From an uncultured Clostridia bacterium (GTDB lineage Bacteria > Bacillota > Clostridia > Oscillospirales > Acutalibacteraceae): a stretch of 37,605 nucleotides of DNA. Location of the stretch: assembly GCA_946414505.1 (NCBI GenBank), contig CAMKOU010000006.1:1-37605 (forward strand). Direction: 5' to 3'. Positions 13,451-20,487 of this stretch are shown piece after piece (the stretch's first letter is position 1; each line of letters opens with the position of its first letter). The translations under genes were made by a program, and so were the position numbers. The notes under the pieces were generated by a model. The model did no database searches. It saw only the letters and a list, made by a program, of their open reading frames with translations, and was not told the DNA's origin.

Positions 13451-13482
13451 CGGGGCAGGCGCAAGCGGCAAGCCCCGTTTTT
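13451..13482 (+). terminator. Terminator of mtnN
   Basis: CGGGGC (13451-13456) pairs with GCCCCG (13472-13477) around a 15-base loop that can fold further, then five T. It lies 24 bases after the mtnN stop. Confidence 0.7.
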
Positions 13483-13627
13483 GTTATACTATATATAAGA
13501 AATCATATACGCACCGTCGCATGACGGACAGAAAGCCTTGTCCTTGGGGCAATGACAGCTTTTCTTTATGTTGTTGACATTGGTCCTCGGGGAAGGCGTA
13601 TGGTGCTGTCTGCAATAATGAAAATTT

Positions 13628-13699
13628 GCCAAGAAAACTTTGCAAAAAGTATTGACAAGTAAACTTGGCAGTGCTATACTATTGACAATAAAACTTTGC
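13628..13699 (+). promoter_or_regulatory. Three 16-bp operator repeats around a promoter
   Basis: Three near-identical imperfect palindromes: GCCAAGAAAACTTTGC (13628-13643), GACAAGTAAACTTGGC (13654-13669) and GACAATAAAACTTTGC (13684-13699). The middle copy overlaps the -35 box and spacer, and the third sits just after the -10, in the start region. This layout fits repression by the XRE regulator encoded in the same operon; the link is inferred from position and symmetry. Confidence 0.65.
13652..13680 (+). promoter_or_regulatory. Promoter of the DUF6442/XRE operon
   Basis: Perfect TTGACA (13652-13657), a 17-base spacer, TATACT (13675-13680) with extended TGC before it. It is the best promoter in the window, embedded among three operator-like repeats. 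Confidence 0.85.
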
Positions 13700-13714
13700 A
13701 AAGGAGTTGTCAGT

Positions 13715-14044
13715 ATGAACAAAGACGATATTTTACTGCAAGCGCAAACCGAAAACAGGGGCAGGGACATGGCGGATATGGAGGCGCAGAAAAAAGGCGC
13801 GTATGTCGCCTACTTTGCCGGCATTCTGCTTATCATTTTGGTGTGTGTGGCGGAGGGTGTTGTGCTGGGACGCCTCAACTGCGGCGGCGCCGCCGTGGTG
13901 TTCGCCATGGGCTTTACGGCGTTTTTGATCAAATACCTCACCTTGCGCAAGCGCCACGAGCTGTTCGTTGCGCTGCTGTACGGCGCGTTGACCGTGTTGT
14001 GCCTGGTGCTGTGGATCTTGCAGCTGTGCGGGGTGATGACATGA
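13715..14044 (+). CDS. DUF6442-like small membrane protein
   Basis: A 109-residue protein. It has a charged N-terminal head (MNKDDILLQAQTENRGRDM), then about four closely spaced hydrophobic segments between residues 30 and 107, separated by short charged turns such as LRKRHE. This matches the layout I know for DUF6442 proteins, usually found beside a small XRE regulator; their function is not known. AAAGGAG lies 8 bases before ATG 13715; the 25-codon upstream extension would run through the promoter and is rejected. Its TGA overlaps the ATG of the next gene by ATGA, so the two are translationally coupled. Confidence 0.7.
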   Translation: MNKDDILLQAQTENRGRDMADMEAQKKGAYVAYFAGILLIILVCVAEGVVLGRLNCGGAAVVFAMGFTAFLIKYLTLRKRHELFVALLYGALTVLCLVLWILQLCGVMT

Positions 14045-14250
14045 CGGACGGCGGTTTGGAATTAAAAAACCATCTGGCACAGGCGCGCCGTGAAAAGGGA
14101 CTGTCGCAGGCACAGCTGGCGGCGATGGTCGGCGTGTCGCGCAACACCATCAGCTCCATTGAAACGGGACAGTTTAACCCGACCGCTAAGCTGGCGCTGG
14201 TGCTGTGTATCGCACTGGATAAAAAATTTGAAGAGTTGTTTTATTTTTAA
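14041..14250 (+). CDS. Small XRE-family helix-turn-helix regulator
   Basis: A 69-residue protein that is almost only a lambda-repressor-type DNA-binding domain: LKNHLAQARREKGLSQAQLA, then VGVSRNTISSIETGQFNPT, then LALVLCIALDKKFEELFYF. This is the compact class whose members often sit next to small membrane proteins. The start overlaps the stop of the DUF6442-like gene (ATGA at 14041-14044), so translation is coupled. It very probably binds the three operator repeats at 13628-13699 and controls its own operon (inference). No effector domain is present, so the signal may come from the membrane partner. Confidence 0.88.
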   Translation: MTDGGLELKNHLAQARREKGLSQAQLAAMVGVSRNTISSIETGQFNPTAKLALVLCIALDKKFEELFYF

Positions 14251-14261
14251 GGAGTGACCGT

Positions 14262-14576
14262 ATGGCGTCCGCGAAAGAATACTTGGCATTTGTTTTGGAG
14301 CAGCTGAGCGGTTTGGAGGACATTTCCTATCGCCCGATGATGGGCGAGTATGTGCTGTATTACGGGGGCAAGGTGTTCGGCGGCATTTATGACAACCGCC
14401 TGCTTGTCAAGCCCACGCTGTCCGCCTGCGCACTGCTGCCGGACGCGCCGCGCGAGCTGCCCTATGCAGGCGCAAAGGCGATGCTGTCGGTGGAGAACCT
14501 CGAGGACAGGGCATTTTTGGAAACGCTGGTGCCTGCTGTCGCCGCCGAGCTGCCTGCGCCGAAAAAACGGCGATAG
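14262..14576 (+). CDS. TfoX/Sxy N-terminal domain protein
   Basis: A 104-residue protein with the TfoX N-terminal domain: RPMMGEYVLYYGGKVFGGIYDNRLLVKPT, read here as RPMMGEYVLYY, KVFGGIYDN and RLLVKPT, followed by the LPYAGAKAML block. In gammaproteobacteria TfoX/Sxy induces competence genes, but the single-domain Clostridia proteins have no established role and competence should not be inferred. AAGGAG lies 8 bases before ATG 14262. It begins 11 bases after the XRE stop, so it is probably transcribed with that operon. It ends in a basic PAPKKRR tail. Confidence 0.82.
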   Translation: MASAKEYLAFVLEQLSGLEDISYRPMMGEYVLYYGGKVFGGIYDNRLLVKPTLSACALLPDAPRELPYAGAKAMLSVENLEDRAFLETLVPAVAAELPAPKKRR

Positions 14577-14601
14577 AATAAAAAGAATTGCAAATCAACA
14601 G

Positions 14602-14630
14602 TTGCACTTTTGACTTTCTTTTGCTATACT
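14602..14630 (+). promoter_or_regulatory. Promoter of the DUF1015/asparaginase unit
   Basis: TTGCAC (14602-14607), a 17-base spacer, TATACT (14625-14630) with extended TGC. A TTGACT inside the spacer is too close to the -10 to serve as the -35. Confidence 0.65.
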
Positions 14631-14673
14631 GTTATAGGTTATGTTGATTCAGATAATGAAATGAGGTAATACT

Positions 14674-15963
14674 ATGGCAGAAATCAAACCGTTTAAGGGT
14701 ATGCGCTTCGACACCGACAAGGCAGGCGAGCTGAAAACGCTCTGCTGTCCGCCCTATGATATTATCAGCGAGGACGAACGCAAGGCGTTTATCGCCGAAA
14801 ATCCGTATAATGTCATCCGTCTGGAGCTGCCGCGCGAGGGCGAGGATGTGTACGCCCACGCCGGCGAGGTGCTCGACAGATGGCGCGACAAGGGCGTGCT
14901 GCTGCACGAGGACCGCCCCGCTGTGTATGTGTATGAAATGGAGTTTAACGCCTACAACACGCGCAAAAGCGTCAAGGGCTTTATCGCCCGCGTCAAGGTG
15001 GAGCCGTTTTCCAAGGGCGTCATTTTGCCGCATGAGTTCACGCTGTCCAAGGCAAAAACCGACCGCTTCAATTTGATGAAGGCGACCAACTGCAATTTCA
15101 GCCAAATTTACGCGCTGTATATGGACAGCGACCACACCACCCTGCAAACCATTGACGCACAGTCGCAGGGCGACGCGGATTATCAGTTTACCGACGACGA
15201 CCGCATCACCCACCGCCTGTGGATCATCACCGACGAAGCGGTGATCGCCAAAATCTGCGCCGATTTCACCGACCGCAAGCTGTATATCGCCGACGGTCAC
15301 CACCGCTACGAAACCGCCCTCAATTACCGCGACTACTGCCGCGAAAACGGCATTTCCAAGGAGGGCGACGCGCAGGATTATCAAATGATGTATTTGGTGG
15401 ATATGGAGCACCCGGGCTTGGTGGTGTTTCCCACCCACCGCATGGTGCGCGATTTGGCAAGCTTTAGCAAGCATAATGTGCTGGCAGGCTGTCAAGAATA
15501 TTTTGAGATCGAAAAATACACCAGCGTCGGTAACATGAACACCCTGCTCGGCGAAAAATATCGCGCCGGCAAAAAGGCGTTTGCCTTTTACTGCGGCAAG
15601 GGCGAGTGGTATTTGCTCACCCTCCGGGATTTGGCAGTGATGGATGCCGTCCTGCCCGAGCTCAGCCCTGCTTCGCGGCAGCTCGACGTCAGTGTGCTGC
15701 ACACGCTGGTGCTCGAAAAAACCATGGGCATCGACAAGGAGAACATGGCAAACCAAATCAACCTCACCTATACCAAGTTCTTTGAAGAGGCGATCCTCGG
15801 CGTGGACAAGGGGCAGTTCCAGTGCTCCTTTATCCTCAATCCGACCCGCGTCACCGAGATCCGCGACGTGGCGGCGGCAGGTGAAAAAATGCCGCAAAAA
15901 TCCACCTACTTCTATCCCAAAATGATTACCGGTATGGTGATGAACGACATCGGAGTAAACTAA
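14674..15963 (+). CDS. DUF1015 family protein
   Basis: A 429-residue soluble protein matching DUF1015 along its length: IKPFKGMRFD at the start, CCPPYDIISEDER, NPYNVIRLELPRE, ILPHEFTLSKAKTDR, the strongly conserved IADGHHRYETALNYRD at about residue 208, and FPTHRMV. DUF1015 proteins are widespread in Clostridia and often next to serine-biosynthesis dehydrogenases; their activity is not established. Conserved His-rich motifs suggest an enzyme with metal or phosphate binding (inference). GAGG precedes ATG 14674. The stop is followed after one base by the asparaginase start, so the two form an operon. Confidence 0.88.
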   Translation: MAEIKPFKGMRFDTDKAGELKTLCCPPYDIISEDERKAFIAENPYNVIRLELPREGEDVYAHAGEVLDRWRDKGVLLHEDRPAVYVYEMEFNAYNTRKSVKGFIARVKVEPFSKGVILPHEFTLSKAKTDRFNLMKATNCNFSQIYALYMDSDHTTLQTIDAQSQGDADYQFTDDDRITHRLWIITDEAVIAKICADFTDRKLYIADGHHRYETALNYRDYCRENGISKEGDAQDYQMMYLVDMEHPGLVVFPTHRMVRDLASFSKHNVLAGCQEYFEIEKYTSVGNMNTLLGEKYRAGKKAFAFYCGKGEWYLLTLRDLAVMDAVLPELSPASRQLDVSVLHTLVLEKTMGIDKENMANQINLTYTKFFEEAILGVDKGQFQCSFILNPTRVTEIRDVAAAGEKMPQKSTYFYPKMITGMVMNDIGVN

Positions 15964-15964
15964 T

Positions 15965-16873
15965 ATGAAACTATGCACCGTTTTCACAGGCGGCACCATC
16001 AGCTGTTCCGAACAGGACGGCGTGCTGTCGCCTGACAGCGGGAACGGTGGGCTGCTGCTGCGCATGGCGCGGCAGGCAGGCTTGGAGGCTGCGTTTGAAA
16101 CAACGCAGCCTTATATCGTTCTCAGCGAAAACCTCAGCGCGGCGCATTTGATGCGGCTGCGCGACTGCATCCGCGAACAGCTGACAAAGGGCTTTGACGG
16201 CATCATCGTCACCCACGGCACCGACACCCTGCCCTTTGCCGCCGCGTATCTCGACCTCACCCTTGGCGGCTGCGGCGTGCCGGTGGTGCTGGTGTCCGCC
16301 AACTATCCGCTGCGCGACGCGCGCTCCAACGGCTTAGCCAATTTTATGGCGGCGGCGGACGTGATCCGCGCAGGGGAAAGCGGCGTATTTGTCACCTATC
16401 AAAACACGGGCGAGGCGTTTGTCACCGTGCACCGCGGCAGCGAGGTGCTGCCGCATTTGCCCTATGAGGACGCGCTGTTCAGCCTGTTTCAAACGCCGTT
16501 CGGCAAAGTGGAACACGGTGTGTTCCGAAAAGATCCGCGCCGCACGGCAGGGGAGGCGAGAACGGTGTGTAACGGCGACCTCAGCGGCACGGTGCTGCTG
16601 GTGCGTCCGTATGTCGGCATCACCTATCCCGATGTGCCGCGCGGCACCAAGGCGGTGCTGCTGGAGGGATGGCACTCGGGTACCCTGCCCACTGCAAGTG
16701 AGGCGCTGCGCGATTTTTGCCGCTTGGCAGGGGACAACAACGTGCCGGTGTATCTCACAGGCTGCACGCAGGGCTTTGCCTACGAAAGCAAGCAGGCGTA
16801 TGCGGCGCTCGGCATCCGCGTGCTGCCGCCCATGTCGCCCGTCGCGGCGTACATGCGGCTGTGGATGGGATGA
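15965..16873 (+). CDS. Type I-like asparaginase
   Basis: A 302-residue enzyme of the asparaginase/GatD superfamily, which hydrolyses L-asparagine to aspartate and ammonia. Both catalytic signatures are present: TGGTI with nucleophile Thr11 near the N-terminus, and THGTDT with Thr86-Asp87. It has no signal peptide, so it is probably cytosolic. The family also contains glutaminases and GatD; no GatE partner lies here, making asparaginase the better call. GGAG lies 9 bases before ATG 15965, inside the end of the DUF1015 gene. An asparagine synthetase is encoded about 7 kb downstream, the opposing reaction, under a separate promoter. Confidence 0.85.
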   Translation: MKLCTVFTGGTISCSEQDGVLSPDSGNGGLLLRMARQAGLEAAFETTQPYIVLSENLSAAHLMRLRDCIREQLTKGFDGIIVTHGTDTLPFAAAYLDLTLGGCGVPVVLVSANYPLRDARSNGLANFMAAADVIRAGESGVFVTYQNTGEAFVTVHRGSEVLPHLPYEDALFSLFQTPFGKVEHGVFRKDPRRTAGEARTVCNGDLSGTVLLVRPYVGITYPDVPRGTKAVLLEGWHSGTLPTASEALRDFCRLAGDNNVPVYLTGCTQGFAYESKQAYAALGIRVLPPMSPVAAYMRLWMG

Positions 16874-16936
16874 TTTTCACCGCAGCGGCAGAGGCGCGCA
16901 TTGTACCAAAGTGTAAGAATCAGGAGCAATATAATA

Positions 16937-16965
16937 TGGACAACGCAGGCGTTTCGTGGTATGAT
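16937..16965 (+). promoter_or_regulatory. Promoter of the DMT transporter gene
   Basis: TGGACA (16937-16942), a 17-base spacer, TATGAT (16960-16965). A TATAAT at 16931 lacks a well-placed -35. Confidence 0.5.
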
Positions 16966-16991
16966 AGTCGAGTCAAAAAGGAGATGAACTT

Positions 16992-17909
16992 ATGAACCGA
17001 TTACAGGCAAATCTGTGCTTGATCTGTGTAACGCTCTGCTGGTCAACGGAGGTTATCATCTTTGCGTGTATTCCCGACGATGTGCTTCCGTTCGCCACTT
17101 CTTTTATCACCTCGGCGATCGCGGCGGTGATTCTTGGCGCCTGCTTTTTCAGGCGGATCGGCAGCGAGATGAAGCGCGCGGGAAAAAAGATTCTGCTGCG
17201 CTGTTTGCTGCTCGGCGTATTGAAGGCAGCCTATGACATTATGTTTTTGTACGGGCTGAAATACTTTGACGTGTCAACGGGCGCGTTCACCTTTTCCATC
17301 ACGGTCGTGGTGCTTCCCGTCGTCCTACTGACGATGAGAAAATCCGTAGACAAAAAGACGTGGGTCTCGGTCGTTCTGGTGCTGACAGGCATCGTATGTG
17401 CGCTTGGCAACAGCCTGGCAGAGACGCAGGCCTGGGGCTTGGTCATCATGTTCATCGGATGCACGCTGCGCGCACTGTTTTTCGTTAAGCTGAATGACTT
17501 TGCAAAAGAATACGATTCCATCACACTTTCCGTTTGGATATCCGTGATCGGAGCGGTCATCAGCTTTGTGATCTGGTTGATTTTGCAGCCCGCGACCTTC
17601 GGCGCCATACCGTGGTCGGGAACCGTTATTGCCGGTCTGTTTATCTACGCCTACTTCATCGTCGCCTTTGCGCAAACGCTGAATGTGTTTGCACAGAAGC
17701 GCGCCACCGCCGCAGGCGCAACCATTATCTATTCGCTCGAGATCGTATTCTCGCTGATTTGGAGCGCGGTGCTGCCCGAAAACCTGATCGACAGGGTGAT
17801 ACCGTCGCCGTTCCATATCATCGGCGCCCTGTTCATCGTGGCGGGCAGCCTGATAGAGATCATAGATTTCAGCGGGATACGGAGGGTGAAACGCAGCCAT
17901 GAACCATAA
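16992..17909 (+). CDS. DMT-superfamily (EamA) transporter
   Basis: A 305-residue integral membrane protein with about ten hydrophobic segments arranged as two EamA-like halves. It begins LICVTLCWSTEVIIFA, has the LYGLKYFDVSTGAF segment typical of the first half, and GATIIYSLEIVFSLIWSAVLPE in the second half. DMT/EamA proteins export or import small metabolites such as amino acids or nucleotide-sugar-like compounds; the substrate cannot be read from sequence. AAAGGAG lies 8 bases before ATG 16992. The last 11 bases overlap the start of the next small frame. Confidence 0.87.
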   Translation: MNRLQANLCLICVTLCWSTEVIIFACIPDDVLPFATSFITSAIAAVILGACFFRRIGSEMKRAGKKILLRCLLLGVLKAAYDIMFLYGLKYFDVSTGAFTFSITVVVLPVVLLTMRKSVDKKTWVSVVLVLTGIVCALGNSLAETQAWGLVIMFIGCTLRALFFVKLNDFAKEYDSITLSVWISVIGAVISFVIWLILQPATFGAIPWSGTVIAGLFIYAYFIVAFAQTLNVFAQKRATAAGATIIYSLEIVFSLIWSAVLPENLIDRVIPSPFHIIGALFIVAGSLIEIIDFSGIRRVKRSHEP

Positions 17910-18150
17910 CGCCATGAAAAAACGGCTGCGCCGCATCGGTTTGACCCTGATACTGACAGCGGTGTATTTGGGCGTTGCCGTCCCGTTCAAGGTGATGAGC
18001 GTTATTCCGGGCTTTGCCGATATCCGCCCCGTTTTGATGCTCAATCCCGTTTTCGGCATTTTTTTCGGGATACCGCTGATGATTTTGATGCAGGAGGAGC
18101 TGCATTTTTCCCCCGAGCCCTTTTTCGGGCGACCGAACGCACCCGGCTGA
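17899..18150 (+). pseudogene. Truncated membrane protein resembling an ECF-transporter S component
   Basis: An 83-residue frame with GGAGG upstream, overlapping the DMT gene by 11 bases. Residues 10-65 contain two hydrophobic segments with VIPGFADIRPVLMLNPVFGIFFGIPL, seen here as VIPGFADIRPVLMLN and PVFGIFFGIP. That pattern is like the N-terminal part of QueT-like ECF substrate-binding subunits, where R-P-x-x-x-L-x-P-x-F-G-x-x-F-G-P is followed by several more membrane helices. Here the protein instead ends in an unrelated hydrophilic tail. Only about 45 bases separate its stop from the minus-strand terminator, so no room remains for the rest. Most likely a broken remnant; a genuine small membrane protein is the alternative. 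Confidence 0.5.
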
Positions 18151-18194
18151 GGCTTTACCGGATGTGCGGATGAAGAATACTATCAAAACAAAAA

Positions 18195-18242
18195 GGGCGC
18201 TGTGAAGCACCGAAGCAGTACGCTTCTGTCTTCACAGCGCCC
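18195..18242 (-). terminator. Terminator of the ClC channel gene
   Basis: A perfect 13-bp stem (GGGCGCTGTGAAG / CTTCACAGCGCCC, arms 18195-18207 and 18230-18242) with an inner GAAGC/GCTTC hairpin. On the minus strand it is followed by TTTTTGTTTT. Confidence 0.88.
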
Positions 18243-18264
18243 TGTTCTCTTGTCCGGGGGTTAC

Positions 18265-19497
18265 TTATGACGCTTGCGGCGCCTCCTGCGGCAGCAGCCG
18301 CTTTGGTGTGGGGAGCAGCTTTGCCGCCGCCGCCGCAAACAGCATGACCGGTATCAGGCGCGGCGGAAACACGATCATCAGCAAAAGCACCGTTGCCAGC
18401 GGCTTTTTCAGCGTGTGACCCACCAAAGCCGCCGTGATGACCGCCGTGCAAAACACCGCGTTCACACCGGACAGCAGGCTCGCCGCACAGCCGATGCTGA
18501 CGCCGCAAAAAATCACCGGGAAAAAATGACCGCCCTTGAGCCCCGTATCTATACAGATATTCGTTAACAGCAGCTTGACGACGGCTGTCACCAGCAGCAG
18601 CACCGCGCCGATGGCGTCCCGGTTCTGCATGACGGCGTCGATTTGATGCTCGCCGGAAAACATGGTCAGCGGCAGGATGGTGCCGGCAATACCCAGCAGA
18701 ACACCGCCGGCGACGGCACGACATACAACATATTTGGCAAAGCGCTTGGTAAGCGCGCCCGTGAATTTTTTAAAAAGGAAAAACAGCCAGCCTGCCGCAA
18801 TGCCGGCAAGCGTGAACGGAACGGCGAACAGATAGTGCGCCAACGGCGTTTTTTCCGCCTCCATCCCCTCCATGCCCACGTGGACGCCGCACAGCCTGTT
18901 CAGCAGGATAAAAATGCCGAACGAACTGAGGATCGCGGCAATATAGAGGACGATTTTGGACGTTTTCGGCAAAACCGCGTCCTTGTCCGATTCGATCGGT
19001 TCGATAAAACCGAACATCGGTGAACGGAAAATGGTGCCGAGCGTCGCGCTGAGTCCGATGGCGGTCAGCTCATCCACCTCCTTTTGGAAGCGCTTCAGCT
19101 TGTCGCCCACCCATGTGCAAAGGCCTGCGATCACGCCGGTCAGCCCTGCCTCGGGGCCGACGCTTGCGCCGATGATCAGCGGAAACAGCGCCGAGCCGAT
19201 CGTGGAAAAAACATTGTGATACGGATAGCCGCCGGTTTTCTTGACGGTGCCGATCACCGTCCCCAATTCTTCGGGATAGTCGCCGAATTTGCGCTTCCAC
19301 AAGCCGATCAGCAGGCCGCCTGCCGTGCACACACACAGCGTATACGGCGGAAAGCTGATGTGCGACGGAATCCAGTGCCACAAACAATCTATGCCGAACT
19401 GCATCATGCGCAGAAATCCCCACACGATGCCGCCGACCGTCATGCCGAGTATGACGGTATACAGTAAAAACAGCAGGTGGTTTTTCGCTTTTTTCAT
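18265..19497 (-). CDS. ClC family chloride channel/transporter
   Basis: A 410-residue membrane protein with the ClC signature GASVGPEAGLTG (about residue 110), the SPMFGFIEPIE region, and the C-terminal GGHFFPVIFCGVSIG block at the end of the core. About eleven hydrophobic segments are visible, as expected; no CBS domains follow, the usual prokaryotic short form. ClC proteins move chloride or fluoride, some as proton antiporters. Normally the first selectivity motif is GSGIP; here IGLSATLGTIF precedes SPMFG, and no GSGIP is evident, so ion preference is uncertain. GGAGGG lies 8 bases before the ATG, with TATAAT (complement of 19518-19523) just upstream. Confidence 0.87.
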   Translation of the reverse strand: MKKAKNHLLFLLYTVILGMTVGGIVWGFLRMMQFGIDCLWHWIPSHISFPPYTLCVCTAGGLLIGLWKRKFGDYPEELGTVIGTVKKTGGYPYHNVFSTIGSALFPLIIGASVGPEAGLTGVIAGLCTWVGDKLKRFQKEVDELTAIGLSATLGTIFRSPMFGFIEPIESDKDAVLPKTSKIVLYIAAILSSFGIFILLNRLCGVHVGMEGMEAEKTPLAHYLFAVPFTLAGIAAGWLFFLFKKFTGALTKRFAKYVVCRAVAGGVLLGIAGTILPLTMFSGEHQIDAVMQNRDAIGAVLLLVTAVVKLLLTNICIDTGLKGGHFFPVIFCGVSIGCAASLLSGVNAVFCTAVITAALVGHTLKKPLATVLLLMIVFPPRLIPVMLFAAAAAKLLPTPKRLLPQEAPQAS

Positions 19498-19614
19498 AGT
19501 ACATCCCTCCTGCCACTATTATACAACAACTTTCCGAAAATTGCACGATAATTTATTGCCGGTTTTTTATGAATGACCGCAGCAGAAAAGCAACGGCGGT
19601 TCCCAAAACGCCGA

Positions 19615-19640
19615 AAAGAGCCGCTTGTCAGCGGCTCTTT
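19615..19640 (-). terminator. Terminator of the 88-residue protein gene
   Basis: An 11-bp perfect stem (AAAGAGCCGCT / AGCGGCTCTTT, arms 19615-19625 and 19630-19640) with loop TGTC. On the minus strand it ends CTCTTTTC. It lies 62 bases after that gene's stop. Confidence 0.65.
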
Positions 19641-19702
19641 CCGGATTTAGAAGTTTTGAAATTAACGTGAAAAACGTGGTACGTTAAGTGAACGGCTGTG
19701 CG

Positions 19703-19969
19703 TTAGCCAACCTTTGCATCGGCGGTGTCGCCGAAGAAGTTGAAACGGAACAGCTTGCTTTCATCATTCTTGTTGTCGCAGAAGATGCTTGCCTCGGCAA
19801 TTTTGCCGCCCTCGATCAGCTTGGTCAAGCCCAACAGCTGGCTCAGCTTGGATTTGAGGTTGAGTCTGTCGCCTTCGTTCGTAACAAGAAATACGTTGCC
19901 CTCGCAGGTATCCAGCACGGCGAGGAACTCTGTTACATCGATGTTGTGTAAATTCATGATGGGTGTCAT
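19703..19969 (-). CDS. Conserved small protein of unknown function
   Basis: An 88-residue soluble protein, MTPIMNLHNIDVTEF at the start, then LDTCEGNVFLVTNEGDRLNLKSKL in two parts (LDTCEGNVFLV, TNEGDRLNLKSKL), LLGLTKLIEGGKIAEA, and a DDES-like DNKNDESKLFRFNFFG end. I recall similar short proteins in Clostridia, often mislabelled poly(A) polymerase; the label has no support in this sequence because no nucleotidyltransferase motif exists. GGAGG lies 8 bases before ATG 19969; the frame extends 21 codons upstream without a ribosome site. Its own promoter is about 170 bases upstream, leaving an unusually long leader. Confidence 0.78.
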   Translation of the reverse strand: MTPIMNLHNIDVTEFLAVLDTCEGNVFLVTNEGDRLNLKSKLSQLLGLTKLIEGGKIAEASIFCDNKNDESKLFRFNFFGDTADAKVG

Positions 19970-20144
19970 AAGGTTTCCTCCTTCATTCATTTGATTGGCT
20001 CCCAAAGCCAACCGATTAAATTCGTGCGCCATTTACCATTTGGCAAAATTGTGTGTTTTCACCGGCCGTTGTTCCTTCCGTTGCGGCGCGCAGCCGCAGG
20101 GAGTAAAGCCGGCGGTCAAGCGGACTATTGACTTGACACTTGCT

Positions 20145-20172
20145 ATTATACGCATCTTTTCGGAAAAGTCAA
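20145..20172 (-). promoter_or_regulatory. Promoter of the 88-residue protein gene
   Basis: On the minus strand: TTGACT (complement of 20167-20172), a 16-base spacer, perfect TATAAT (complement of 20145-20150). The transcript leader, about 170 bases to 19970, contains a clear TTGGCT/AGCCAA hairpin close to the ribosome site and G+C-rich inverted segments upstream. I do not recognise a riboswitch class. Confidence 0.65.
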
Positions 20173-20426
20173 CAGTTTTTTGAATTTTGATTTGTGCATC
20201 ATGACTTTTTTATGTCAATTATTGCTAATTATTCGTTTGAAATTTGTGCAGACTGACTATCCTCGGCGATCCATAAAACATAGGACGGTTTCTCATTTGG
20301 TTTTTTTTGCGCAGACTGCCCAACTTGTGCCGCTTTTTTTTCAATAACTGCGTGGTGTTTTGCCAAACTTGCATTTTGCCCTGCCGCCCGAAAACCGCCA
20401 TCCCGACACAAACAGGCACTTTCCCA
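20173..20426. other. A+T-rich intergenic stretch without a recognised gene
   Basis: About 250 bases between two divergent promoters. Open frames here lack ribosome sites and convincing protein character. There is a T-rich run near 20300-20345 but no clear hairpin or repeat. I see nothing specific in it. Confidence 0.5.
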
Positions 20427-20455
20427 TTGACTTTTGCACGAATTGGGTGTACCAT
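20427..20455 (+). promoter_or_regulatory. Promoter of the antiporter gene
   Basis: TTGACT (20427-20432), a 17-base spacer, TACCAT (20450-20455). Transcription would begin about 20462, which excludes the earliest possible start codon at 20458. Confidence 0.6.
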
Positions 20456-20487
20456 AGTTGGTGGTCAAACAAAGGAGTATGATACAC

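Noticed and set aside
14262-14576. Competence regulator
   Set aside because: Only the short TfoX N-terminal domain is present, and there are no competence genes around; function cannot be carried over from gammaproteobacteria.
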